From NCBI GenBank assembly GCA_020201525.1, contig JAIVGO010000027.1, positions 1 to 37,514 of the forward strand: DNA of 37,514 bases. The letters are read 5' to 3'. Positions 15,830-23,388 of this stretch are shown piece after piece; within the stretch, counting starts at the first letter, position 1, and every line of letters begins with the position of its first letter. The position numbers were made by a program, and so were the translations under genes. Source of the DNA: Actinomycetota bacterium (GTDB taxonomy: Bacteria > Actinomycetota > AC-67). Below the pieces are notes generated by a model, which was not told where the DNA came from, did not search any database, and saw only the letters and a list, made by a program, of their open reading frames with translations.

Positions 15830-16602
15830 ACGTCATCGGACTCACCGTTCGCCAGGTCCGGTACGAGAACAAGTCGTTCTGGCGAAATCCGTTCTCGGCT
15901 TTCTTCACGTTCGCGTTCCCGTTGATGTTCCTCGTCATCTTCAACTTGTTATTCGGCCATGACACGTACCGGGGATTCGGGCCGAAGGTAAGCACGTCCA
16001 CGTTCTACACGCCGGCGATCGTCGCGTTTTCGGTCATCACCGCGTGTTACACAAACATCGCCATGACGGTCACGATTGCTCGCGATCACGGAATTCTCAA
16101 GCGTCTGCGGGGAACGCCGCTCCCCACATGGGGTTACCTCGCCGGGAGAATCCTGCACGCGATTCTGATTGCCGCGCTGCTCGTCGTCATCGTGGTGGCA
16201 TTCGGCCGCGTGTTTTACGACGTCGATATCCCGACGACCACTCTGCCTGCGTTCATCGTGTCGCTCACGGTCGGGGCTGCAACCTTCTGCGCGCTCGGCG
16301 TCGCGGTGAGCGGATTGATCCCCAATGCGGAAGCGGCACCCGCCGTGGTCAATGCGAGCATTCTCCCGCTCCTCTTCATTTCCGATATCTTCATTCCGCT
16401 CGAGAATGCGCCGAAGTGGCTCGTCACGTTCTCGAATATCTTTCCGATCAAGCATTTCGCTCACGCAATACTGACGGCGTTCAACCCCTTCACGAAAGGA
16501 GCGGGGTTCGTCGTGACAGATCTTGTCGTCATGGCCGTGTGGTGTGCGGGCGGGCTGGCCATGGCATTGCGCTTTTTCACGTGGGAACCGCGAATGGGCT
16601 GA
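15826..16602 (+). CDS. ABC-2 type exporter permease (DrrB-like)
   Basis: A 258-residue inner-membrane protein with about six helices: FFTFAFPLMFLVIFNLLF, then helices near residues 60-80, 108-130, 142-165, 173-190 and 225-245. The ABC-2 pattern is seen in RLRGTPLPTWGYLAGRIL (coupling loop) and ALGVAVSGLIPNAEAAPAVVN. It forms a homodimer with two copies of the upstream ATPase. The substrate is unknown; nothing nearby indicates an antibiotic cluster. Confidence 0.9.
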   Translation: MNVIGLTVRQVRYENKSFWRNPFSAFFTFAFPLMFLVIFNLLFGHDTYRGFGPKVSTSTFYTPAIVAFSVITACYTNIAMTVTIARDHGILKRLRGTPLPTWGYLAGRILHAILIAALLVVIVVAFGRVFYDVDIPTTTLPAFIVSLTVGAATFCALGVAVSGLIPNAEAAPAVVNASILPLLFISDIFIPLENAPKWLVTFSNIFPIKHFAHAILTAFNPFTKGAGFVVTDLVVMAVWCAGGLAMALRFFTWEPRMG

Positions 16603-16624
16603 GGAAAACGAAGGGGGAGTGTGC

Positions 16625-17074
16625 GTGTTTACATCAATCGTTGTCGGAACAGACGGATCGGGGTCGGCTCGCGAAGCCGTTCGTCAGGCAGGCGAAATGG
16701 CAAAGGCTTTCGGGGCCACGCTGCACATCGTGTGTGCCTTCAAAAGCGGGGCCATGATCCAAGCTCTTGCCGTGGATCCGATCATGAGCGCCGGCGGTGT
16801 TGCTTACGACGCTGAGCAGGACTTGGCCACCCAAGCCGAAGGTATCGCATCCGCGTCGGCACACGATGTCGCCAAAGACGTCAACGTCGAGACTTACACT
16901 ATTGCCGGCGAACCTGCCGATGCGATTCTCGATCTTGCCGAGACGCAAAAGGCAGACCTGATCATCGTCGGGAACAAGGGAATGACCGGCGCGAAACGAT
17001 TTCTGCTCGGAAGCGTTCCGAACAAGGTGGCCCATCAAGCGCCGTGCTCGGTGCTCATCGTGCACACGACGTAA
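16625..17074 (+). CDS. Universal stress protein (UspA family, ATP-binding type)
   Basis: A 149-residue protein of one Usp domain. FTSIVVGTDGSGSAREAVRQ opens the fold, and GNKGMTGAKRFLLGSVPNKV near the end is the G-2x-G-9x-G-S ATP-binding motif, so it should bind ATP. GTG at 16625 is preceded by aaggggga at 7-nt spacing and matches family N-termini; longer readings run into the ABC permease gene. Probably cytosolic, working in dormancy or stress control. It is 22 nt after the permease gene, so it may be cotranscribed. Confidence 0.9.
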   Translation: MFTSIVVGTDGSGSAREAVRQAGEMAKAFGATLHIVCAFKSGAMIQALAVDPIMSAGGVAYDAEQDLATQAEGIASASAHDVAKDVNVETYTIAGEPADAILDLAETQKADLIIVGNKGMTGAKRFLLGSVPNKVAHQAPCSVLIVHTT

Positions 17075-17112
17075 CGCTCAGACGCCACTTCGATGTGGTC
17101 GCGGGGCGTTAC
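17071..17112. terminator. Hairpin between convergent genes
   Basis: GTAACGC (17071-17077) pairs with GCGTTAC (17106-17112), and an inner GCCAC/GTGGT stem caps it. It overlaps both stop codons (USP and Hpt). Confidence 0.5.
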
Positions 17113-17459
17113 AAGGCTCGCATGAACGACAGGAGCGCGACGCGTGAGCTCTCGAATTCCGCCGCAAGATCGTCGATGTGGGCAGAGAGGCCATCGAGCT
17201 GCCCGGTCTTTGCCGCGATCTCGATGGCCGAGCTCAATTCCGTCATGCGAGGCACGCCGAGGTTCGCGCTGCTGCCTTTCAGGCCGTGCGCGGCGGCCTG
17301 GACGGCGGCGGCATCTGTCTGCTCGGCGGCGGTGCGCAGCGCTTCGATGCGCAGCGGCGTGTCCTTGACGTACATCTCGACGATTTCCGTCAGAACGTCG
17401 GTTTCCGATGACAACGACCGGATGTAGTGGAGACGGTCGGTATCAAGTCGCGTAAGCAA
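17109..17459 (-). CDS. Hpt (histidine phosphotransfer) domain protein
   Basis: A 116-residue four-helix protein. AAAHGLKGSSANLGVPRMTE carries the phosphorylatable His and the conserved KGSSxNLG that follow it in Hpt domains. Hpt proteins pass phosphate between receivers of hybrid kinases. No hybrid kinase is in the window, but two receiver-only proteins are (12379-12753 and 25101-25490). The TTG at 17459, preceded by ggaagg, gives LLTRLDTDRLHYIRSL; the longer reading to 17690 is Arg-rich and unlike the family. Confidence 0.87.
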   Translation of the reverse strand: MLTRLDTDRLHYIRSLSSETDVLTEIVEMYVKDTPLRIEALRTAAEQTDAAAVQAAAHGLKGSSANLGVPRMTELSSAIEIAAKTGQLDGLSAHIDDLAAEFESSRVALLSFMRAL

Positions 17460-17539
17460 TGGGCTGCCCTTCCGGCGTGCTGCGCACGTTGCATTATGTC
17501 CGCATCCGCGGAGAAGGGTAAGGGGCCGAATGACGGTGC

Positions 17540-17773
17540 TTAGCCGATGTGCTCGACGCGCTCGTCGAAGCTCGGGGCACCTTGAACGTCGAAGCGGCTC
17601 GCGCTCAGGTCCGGCCAACCGACGGCGTCCGGCGAGACGGACTCGGCAGCCGCGACGAGATCTGCGAGGACCTTCATCATGCCGAGCCACCCTTCGAAGC
17701 GGACGGGCTCGATTCCAGGCGCTTCGGCGAAACCGACCGGCGGCTCCTGGTTCTCCATGCGGATCGTGATCAT
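17540..17773 (-). CDS. Small protein of unknown function
   Basis: A possible 77-residue acidic protein: MENQEPPVGFAEAPGIEP, then VRFEGWLGMMKVLADLVAAA and a C-terminus with FDVQGAPSFDERVEHIG. No signal peptide or membrane segment. Starts at ATG 17773 or 17758; neither has a clear ribosome site. Codon pattern looks like coding, and the other strand gives only an Arg/Asp-rich shadow. No family recognised. Confidence 0.45.
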   Translation of the reverse strand: MITIRMENQEPPVGFAEAPGIEPVRFEGWLGMMKVLADLVAAAESVSPDAVGWPDLSASRFDVQGAPSFDERVEHIG

Positions 17774-17799
17774 GGGCTCATGATGGGGCCCGGACGGAC

Positions 17800-17831
17800 G
17801 GCAAACATCCGGGATCCTACGGATGTTTGCC
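17800..17831. repeat. Perfect 12-bp inverted repeat
   Basis: GGCAAACATCCG-GGATCCTA-CGGATGTTTGCC. It may be a terminator or the first stem of the leader of the NlpC/P60 gene; no U-run follows. Confidence 0.6.
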
Positions 17832-17839
17832 CGCTCAGG

Positions 17840-18045
17840 GGTTGCGATCCTGTGCGTGCCGCCGGTGGGGAGGTCGGGGGACACCTCCCGCCGCGCGGCC
17901 TCTGCGGGGGACGCACGGGACGCCAAACCTTGGTGCGACCGGGCGGATTGGCGAGGTCTGTCCTGATTTCGAGAAGGGCTCAGGGCTCTAAATCTGCTTG
18001 CCCAGGTCAAGAAGGAGCAGGGTCCGTGCCGACTGACTAGTCAGC
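17840..18045 (+). promoter_or_regulatory. Long structured leader of the cell-wall hydrolase gene
   Basis: About 205 nt with GGGAGGT-CGGGGGAC-ACCTCCC (17868-17889), CGCAC...GTGCG (near 17911-17937) and a GCGGGGGAC segment (17904-17912) reminiscent of ydaO-type c-di-AMP riboswitches, which often precede actinobacterial wall hydrolases. The 3' signature of that class (GUCAGCUAACCUCG-like) is not seen, so assignment is weak; structured leader is the safer call. Confidence 0.33.
18033..18044. promoter_or_regulatory. 12-base palindrome directly before the NlpC/P60 start
   Basis: CTGACTAGTCAG is a perfect palindrome ending one base before the ATG at 18046. The core TGACTAGTCA resembles operators of TetR-family repressors; as RNA it could fold with a 4-nt loop between the AAGGAG at 18012-18017 and the ATG. 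Confidence 0.4.
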
Positions 18046-19320
18046 ATGGGCGGGTATCGCAAGACCCTCATCGGGATAGTGACCTTGGCGGCGACGATTG
18101 TCCCCGCCCTGCCGGCGCACGCGTGGTACCCGGACGTTCCCTCGTCGTACTGGGCATACGGCTCGATCAAGTACGTGACCGTCACCCACAAATGGATGGC
18201 GTACGGGCCGACGTACTTCCAGCCCGAGGCATATGTGCTTCGGAAGCATTTCGCGCGCTGGCTCTACAACGAATTCGTTCCGCCGCCGTCTCCGAGCCCC
18301 ACCGCATCGCCGAGCGCGGAACCGACCGTTGCGCCGACCGCCTCGCCGGACGCGACCGCCTCGCCGGATCCGTCCGTGTCGCCGAGCCCGACCCCCGCCC
18401 CGCCGCCGCTTCCAACCTTCAGCGACTTCTCGTCGAGCGATCCGTATTACAGGTACGTGAGCGCCGTCGTGCAGCTCGGCTGGATGGGCGCACCGGGCGG
18501 CAAGTTCCGTCCGACGGAGGCTGTGCGCAAGGTTGAGCTCGACATCGCTCTCGTGTACGCGCTCGGGCTACGGCAAGCTGCGAGCGGTCTGAACAGGCTC
18601 GGCACCGCCGACGGTTACGTTTTCAAGAAACCGGCCGGATTCGGCGCGATGGCGATCGCGGAAGAAATGCGGCTGCATTTCAACCACCCGACGGCCCAAG
18701 ACAAACGCGAGCTTCGGCCGTATAGCCCCGTCCGCCGGGCGGACGCGGCGTACGCGATGCATCAAGCGGGGGCCGCAAAAGACTCATGGCGGATCTGGTC
18801 GATGCAGCGTTATCAGTCGATCACTCTTCCGGCGATGAACGCGGCGCGCAAAGCGGCAGTTGAGTTCGCTTTTCGCTGGGTCGGCTATCCCTACATCTAC
18901 GGCGGCGAGTGGTACGCGCCGACGCCGAGCGGCTATTGCTGCGGAGCGCAGGCATACGGCGGATTCGATTGCTCGGGCTTCACGTGGTGGGTGCTGAAGG
19001 CTCCCAGCGGTTCGTGGAACAACACTGCGATTCGGAAGTACGACGGCTGGTCGCTGCCGCAGCGAACGTCGTACGACATGGCGCGTGCCGCGATTGGGTC
19101 ACGAAGGATTACCTCGACGTCGAGCTTGCTTCCCATGGACATCGTGCTGTTCCAAAGCGAACTGTCGAGCACGAGCTACACCGCTATCGATCATGCAGGC
19201 ATGTACATCGGCAGTGGCTGGATGATTCATTCGTCCGGCGGACGAGCAGGGGTCACGATCAGCTGGATGGGGGACGGATGGTGGAAGGATCACTTCAAGG
19301 TGGGCCGCCGCATCATGTAG
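18046..19320 (+). CDS. Secreted SLH-NlpC/P60 peptidoglycan hydrolase
   Basis: A 424-residue exported protein. Signal peptide to PAHA-W (about residue 26), then SLH-like segments (about 27-78: YPDVPSSYWAYGSIKYVTV; and 124-180: FSDFSSSDPYYRYVSAVVQL), separated by a Pro/Ser linker of about 45 residues, and a third partial one. The C-terminal NlpC/P60 domain (about 275-424) has GGFDCSGFTWWV with the catalytic Cys, IDHAGMYIG with the catalytic His and WMIHSSGG. It should cut peptide stems of peptidoglycan while the SLH part holds it to the wall. A structured leader and a palindrome precede the ATG. Confidence 0.85.
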   Translation: MGGYRKTLIGIVTLAATIVPALPAHAWYPDVPSSYWAYGSIKYVTVTHKWMAYGPTYFQPEAYVLRKHFARWLYNEFVPPPSPSPTASPSAEPTVAPTASPDATASPDPSVSPSPTPAPPPLPTFSDFSSSDPYYRYVSAVVQLGWMGAPGGKFRPTEAVRKVELDIALVYALGLRQAASGLNRLGTADGYVFKKPAGFGAMAIAEEMRLHFNHPTAQDKRELRPYSPVRRADAAYAMHQAGAAKDSWRIWSMQRYQSITLPAMNAARKAAVEFAFRWVGYPYIYGGEWYAPTPSGYCCGAQAYGGFDCSGFTWWVLKAPSGSWNNTAIRKYDGWSLPQRTSYDMARAAIGSRRITSTSSLLPMDIVLFQSELSSTSYTAIDHAGMYIGSGWMIHSSGGRAGVTISWMGDGWWKDHFKVGRRIM

Positions 19321-19753
19321 CAGCGGGCTTGAAGGCCGAGCGACGGCCGGTTCCACAGCCGACGGCCGCTCCGAGGCGGACACATCCTCGCGTAGTTGCC
19401 CGCGTCGCTTCCCGAGCTGCGCCCCACCGACGCGTTGCCCGACCCGTGCGCAGGCGACTGACAACGTCGTACTCATCGTCCGCGGGCTTGTTCGCCTCCT
19501 GGATCAATAGCTCGAGACAGGATCACGGCCTCCGGTCGATGTCGTGGAACGGCGCCCTTGCTTCGACTTCGCGTTCGCACTCGGCGTCGATGGCGTCTCG
19601 CAGATCGCTGTATCACTCGAGCAACTCGCAACTCATCTCGAACATGAAGCATGCGTGCTCGTGCTCGTACGTGGGGGAGGTGGTCGGTGTGGGGCCGTCG
19701 CTGCGAACGATCTTCACGTCGTTCATGCGAAGCAGCGAGCACCGATCCGTCAT
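19313..19753 (-). pseudogene. Probable decayed ORF with two in-frame TGA codons
   Basis: This 514-nt interval between genes has no intact long ORF. On the minus strand an ATG at 19753 (directly behind tgagg) opens a 46-codon frame (MTDRCSLLRMNDVKIV..., ending CELLE) that meets TGA at 19613-19615. The same frame then continues with coding-like YSDLRDAIDAECEREVEARA, a second TGA at 19523-19525, and SCLELLIQEANKPADDEYDV up to a stop at 19313. Both TGAs fit positions where Trp (TGG) would be natural, so decay is the simplest reading. A real 46-residue protein is possible. No family recognised. Confidence 0.35.
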
Positions 19754-19821
19754 CCTCAAGCGCGTTTTCCGGTACGTGGGCGTCGGGATTGTGTACGCGC
19801 GCGGCGTTTACTGGGTGACGG

Positions 19822-19827
19822 TACAGT
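19822..19827 (+). promoter_or_regulatory. -10 element for leaderless glyoxalase-like transcript
   Basis: TACAGT, then 7 nt (ttgcggg), then ATG 19835. Confidence 0.42.
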
Positions 19828-19834
19828 TTGCGGG

Positions 19835-20188
19835 ATGAGGCCACTCGCGCTCGTCCTCGACTGTTACGACCCGCAAGCCCTCGCCGAGTTTTGGGCGTCG
19901 GCCATGGAGTACACAATCCGTGGCGGCACCCCGAACGGCCAGTACGTCATGCTCAAGCCGAATGAGGGCGAGGGCCCTAAGCTGCTGTTGCAAAAGGTGC
20001 CCGAAGAGAAGCACGTGAAGAACCGGATGCACATCGACATCCACGTGCCCGACATCGAGTTCGAGGCGAAGCGTCTCGAGGCGCTCGGCGCAGCGCGTCT
20101 AGACCCGGAGCCGGTGGAGGAGTTCGACACGGCATGGATCCGCATGTCGGACCCGCAAGGAAACGAGTTCTGCGTCTGCCGCGGCTGA
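19835..20188 (+). CDS. Glyoxalase/VOC superfamily protein
   Basis: A 117-residue protein with the two beta-alpha-beta-beta-beta halves of the VOC fold: LALVLDCYDPQALAEFWASA, then KNRMHIDIHVPDIEFEAKRL and IRMSDPQGNEFCVC. DPQGNEFCV is the typical last strand of the Glyoxalase_6 group common in actinobacteria. Metal ligands are partly present (His in MHIDIHV, Glu in NEFC). The substrate is unknown: members range from glyoxalase to antibiotic-binding proteins. Stands alone, with its own -10 element. Confidence 0.83.
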   Translation: MRPLALVLDCYDPQALAEFWASAMEYTIRGGTPNGQYVMLKPNEGEGPKLLLQKVPEEKHVKNRMHIDIHVPDIEFEAKRLEALGAARLDPEPVEEFDTAWIRMSDPQGNEFCVCRG

Positions 20189-20384
20189 GCGGCCCAGAAC
20201 GCGTACCGTTCGACGTTCGAAGGATGAACCATTGGGTCGGGTGGAACTTGCGTCGGGGTGCCAAGCGGTGTGCTCGAGTGGGTCCTCGATCGCCGGCGCC
20301 CACGTTCGAGCGGCGCTTGCGCGACGATTTCGTCATTGATGTAAGTGGCGCGGCACAAGCGCTCAAGACAAGGATAACCGCGTC

Positions 20385-21632
20385 TCAATCCGACTGCGCC
20401 GCGCGCAGCCGCTTCGCCAGCGTCTGCAACAGCTTCCAACCGATCATCGCGTTGCGCTGCACCAGCGGGCGGAAGTCCCACAATGTCAACCCGTAACAAA
20501 CCAAATCGCTCGCCGCGGTGATCGTCGCCGATCGTGCGCCCTCGTCGATAAGCGCGATCTCGCCAAAGTGATCGCCCGGTCCCAGCGTCGCGCGCACCCT
20601 CCCGCCGATCGATACGCTGGCTTCCCCGGACTCGATCACGAAGAACGATGCGCCGCCCGCTCCTTCCTTGGCGATCGTCTCGCCGGCTGCGAACCGGCGC
20701 TCCTTGAACATGCGCGATATCTGCTCCACCTCGCGGCGGTGGAGGTCGGCGAAGAGGCCGACGCGCGCGAGGGTCTCCGCCGGCGGCGCGACGGGCGGCG
20801 GGGTCGCCGAGATCGAACGAACGCTCCGCGTCATCGCGCGGCACTGGAGCAAGAACAACTTCCCGTCCGCGAACGCCCACTCGACGTCGCGATCGTTCCC
20901 GTAGATCTGCTCGCATCGTCCGGCCAGCTCGTTCAGCCGCCGCAGCATGTCGTCGTCGAGGCACGACCGTTCGACCAACTCCGAAGAGACTTCCTGGTCG
21001 ATGGTTCCGCCCTCGGGCGCCGAGCGGATTGCGATCTTCTTGACGCCGGGGGTTCGCTCGAGAACCGAACCCGACCGATCGACGCGATAGTTGTCGGGGA
21101 TAACTCGACCGGCGACGACCGCTTCGCCGAGCCCCCAGCTCGCTTCGATCACGCGCTCGTCTGCCCCGTTGACTGGGTTGCGCGTGAACAGCACGCCCGC
21201 CACGTCCGGATCGAGCAAAGTCTGCACGACGACCCCGACATTCGGCCGGCTGAAGAGCCCCACGCGTTGCCGGTACGTGATCGCCGAGTCGGAGTTCGCG
21301 GACCACCAGATCTCGCGGAGAGCCGGCGTTACGTCGTCCAGAGTCGCCACGTTCAAGAGCGTGAGGTGCTGACCGGCGAAGCTCGCCGACGCTCCGTCTT
21401 CGTCGACGCACGACGAGCGCACGGCGAGCGGAACCTCGAGCGATCCGATCGACTTCGCGACCTTGCCGGTGACGCGCTCCTGCCGTGCGGCTACCGCTTC
21501 GACGATCGCGCCGGAGAGCGCGAAGCCCGGAGGGACCGGGAGCCCCTGACGTATCGCATCGCCGAGCCCGACCGCCTTCGCGCCGAAGATCGCCTCGTCG
21601 CGCGCTTTCGCGAGCGGCACGACCTCCTTCAT
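20385..21632 (-). CDS. PEP-synthase-type ATP-grasp subunit fused to a cyclic-nucleotide-binding domain
   Basis: A 415-residue fusion. Residues 1 to about 285 form the PPDK_N/PEP-synthase ATP-grasp domain: VGLGDAIRQGLPVPPGFALS, LAVRSSCVDEDGASASFAGQ, VLFTRNPVNGADERVIEASWG and DVEWAFADGKLFLLQCRAMT. Residues about 300-415 are a cNMP-binding domain with the phosphate-binding cassette GDHFGEIALIDEGARSATIT, keeping both Glu and the Arg of RSAT that contact cAMP. PEP synthase and rifampicin phosphotransferase normally have no such domain. The enzyme would transfer the beta-phosphate of ATP to the His of the partner protein encoded just upstream, with cAMP as effector. Its ATG overlaps the partner's stop (ATGA). 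Confidence 0.85.
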   Translation of the reverse strand: MKEVVPLAKARDEAIFGAKAVGLGDAIRQGLPVPPGFALSGAIVEAVAARQERVTGKVAKSIGSLEVPLAVRSSCVDEDGASASFAGQHLTLLNVATLDDVTPALREIWWSANSDSAITYRQRVGLFSRPNVGVVVQTLLDPDVAGVLFTRNPVNGADERVIEASWGLGEAVVAGRVIPDNYRVDRSGSVLERTPGVKKIAIRSAPEGGTIDQEVSSELVERSCLDDDMLRRLNELAGRCEQIYGNDRDVEWAFADGKLFLLQCRAMTRSVRSISATPPPVAPPAETLARVGLFADLHRREVEQISRMFKERRFAAGETIAKEGAGGASFFVIESGEASVSIGGRVRATLGPGDHFGEIALIDEGARSATITAASDLVCYGLTLWDFRPLVQRNAMIGWKLLQTLAKRLRAAQSD

Positions 21633-23263
21633 GCGAGCATCGTCACCTCGCCTTTGTCGCCGTCCACGCGGACCGTCACCCCGTCTGGGATGCGATCGGT
21701 CGCGTCGCGCGTGCCGACGACCCCGGGGATGCCATACTCGCGCGTGATGATGGCTGCGTGCGAGAGCAGCCCGCCGCTGTCGGTCACGACGGCACCCAGC
21801 AAGGGGAGCAAGATGTTGAACGCCTCCGTCGTCGACTCCGTGACGAGGACGTCGCCCTGCAGGATCCGGTCGAAGTCGACGGGACCTGCAACACGTCGAG
21901 CAGGCCCCTCGTAGACGCCACCGCTCACCGCCAGTCCGCGGATCGTGTCTCCTTTGTGCGGGGCCTGCGACGGGAGGAACATCGTGGTGCGCGACGTGAA
22001 CACCGCGCGCATCATGCGCGCAGCGGCCGGCGGCAGGGAGGCGGGATCCGGCAGGGGAGACGGCGGCGGGCCCAGTACGGGCGGTGCGTCCTTCGCTGTA
22101 TGCGTCGTGCGGTAGCTATACCGGTCCGCGAGCTCATCGGCCGACGGCGTGTCCGCGCCGGACAGTAGCGCGAGCATCTCGTCGAACCCCGCGTCGATGA
22201 AGTGCTCCGCGTCGTGGAGACGGCCCCGCGCGGCGAGCCGGCGCCCACCCGCCATGGCCGCCCGGCGCATGAGACCCGACGCCCAGATGTCGCTGAATAC
22301 GCCGCGCTCGTCGCGGATGTGATAGTTCGCGCGCGCTTCGGCGAACAACTCGTCGAAGGTGGCTCGGTGTTCTTCGGGAACCTTCGCGCGCACGCTCGCG
22401 ACCTGTTCGTCCACGTTCGCGTCCTCGGCCTTTCTGCCTTCGACAGACGAGCGGATCGCCCGAAGCAGGACATCGGGCATCTCGAGCGCGTACCGGCCGG
22501 AGATGTCGAACCCGTCGAGCAGCCGGCAGCCTGTCACATCGAGGTAACCCGCAAGCGCGCGACCGGCGTCGGTGTCTTGCGCGCTCAGCGTTTCGATCAC
22601 TTTGCCCGGCTCGTCGTCCGATGCGATGAGATGCTGCGCTGCGGGATCGATCTTGATGGCGGCCACGAGCCGATCGAGCTCGGCCGACATACCACTCGAC
22701 ACGGCCGACGCGCCGCGCATCATGCCGAGCAGATCGGATGGTGGCAGGCCCGTCCATTCGCCGACGTGCGCAAGCAGGTCGCCGATCGGGACCGTCGCGG
22801 CGCCGGTGAAGCGCATGTGCTGCGTGATCATCGCGGCGTGATGATCACGACACCGCGTGAGGTAGCCGGCCAGCTCTTCGTCGGACAGCGCGTCGGGGTC
22901 GACGGCTTGCAGCGCGCGATGCTTCGCGACCGAAGCCGGCTTCACCTTGTCGTCCCACTCGAGGAGCTGGTCGCGCCAGAGCTTGCCCTCGAAGACTTCG
23001 CGCGCGCGCTCGACCCTGCGCTGGAACTCATCGGCATCGACGGCATGGGCCGTGCCGTACGCGAAACCGTTGACGTAGCGCATTTCCATCGTCCGAATCA
23101 GCATCCCGTAGAACGCGGTGGACTGGCTGGCGCCGCTGATGAACGCCTCCGGATGCATCTCGGCCCAGTACCTCGTCACCGGACGTGGGAAGTGCAGAGG
23201 ATCGATCTGCCAGGTTCCGGGTCCGGGCGGATCGAACTGAAGATCGACGGCGGTCTGTGACAT
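21629..23263 (-). CDS. PEP-utilizing phosphotransferase subunit with swivelling His domain (rifampicin-phosphotransferase-like)
   Basis: A 544-residue protein. The C-terminal about 100 residues are the swivelling phosphohistidine domain: RGLAVSGGVYEGPARRVAGP, then GGLLSHAAIITREYGIPGVV, with catalytic His near residue 502. The first about 430 residues are helical and match the middle domain of rifampicin-phosphotransferase-type enzymes by position and composition; there is no PEP-binding TIM barrel as in true PEP synthase. Together with the ATP-grasp subunit it rebuilds the three-domain phosphotransferase (ATP-grasp | substrate domain-His) as two polypeptides in reversed gene order. The acceptor is unknown. 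ATG 23263 is preferred over 23287, since MSQTAVDLQFDPPGPGTWQID is the natural N-terminus. Confidence 0.8.
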   Translation of the reverse strand: MSQTAVDLQFDPPGPGTWQIDPLHFPRPVTRYWAEMHPEAFISGASQSTAFYGMLIRTMEMRYVNGFAYGTAHAVDADEFQRRVERAREVFEGKLWRDQLLEWDDKVKPASVAKHRALQAVDPDALSDEELAGYLTRCRDHHAAMITQHMRFTGAATVPIGDLLAHVGEWTGLPPSDLLGMMRGASAVSSGMSAELDRLVAAIKIDPAAQHLIASDDEPGKVIETLSAQDTDAGRALAGYLDVTGCRLLDGFDISGRYALEMPDVLLRAIRSSVEGRKAEDANVDEQVASVRAKVPEEHRATFDELFAEARANYHIRDERGVFSDIWASGLMRRAAMAGGRRLAARGRLHDAEHFIDAGFDEMLALLSGADTPSADELADRYSYRTTHTAKDAPPVLGPPPSPLPDPASLPPAAARMMRAVFTSRTTMFLPSQAPHKGDTIRGLAVSGGVYEGPARRVAGPVDFDRILQGDVLVTESTTEAFNILLPLLGAVVTDSGGLLSHAAIITREYGIPGVVGTRDATDRIPDGVTVRVDGDKGEVTMLA

Positions 23264-23336
23264 GACCGGGCCCCCTCTCCCTCGCATCCATAGATGCGTG
23301 GAGCCAATTATCTCGCACCGTGAAAGACCGGCACAA

Positions 23337-23354
23337 GATGCCCTGTGACATCAC
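23337..23354 (+). repeat. IS-end-like repeat upstream of the cyclase gene
   Basis: gatgccctgtgacatcac matches the sequence at the right end of the IS remnant (24915-24932, gatgtcctgcgacatcac) at 16 of 18 positions, in the same orientation. It is probably a leftover of a related insertion. Confidence 0.45.
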
Positions 23355-23388
23355 GCCGCGCCGCGCAGCCTTCCGGGGCCGCTGAAAC

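Noticed and set aside
18909..19838. 309-codon plus-strand frame after the NlpC/P60 gene
   Set aside because: Its first part is a shifted shadow of the hydrolase and the rest is low-complexity Arg/Ser sequence; no start signal.
20568..21914. 448-codon plus-strand frame
   Set aside because: Arg/Asp-rich shadow of the ATP-grasp subunit; no family similarity, while the minus strand has clear motifs.
23344..23353. CRP-like operator GTGACATCAC between cyclase and phosphotransferase genes
   Set aside because: The half-sites are 2 nt apart, not 6 as in TGTGA-N6-TCACA; the sequence is better explained as an IS-end repeat.
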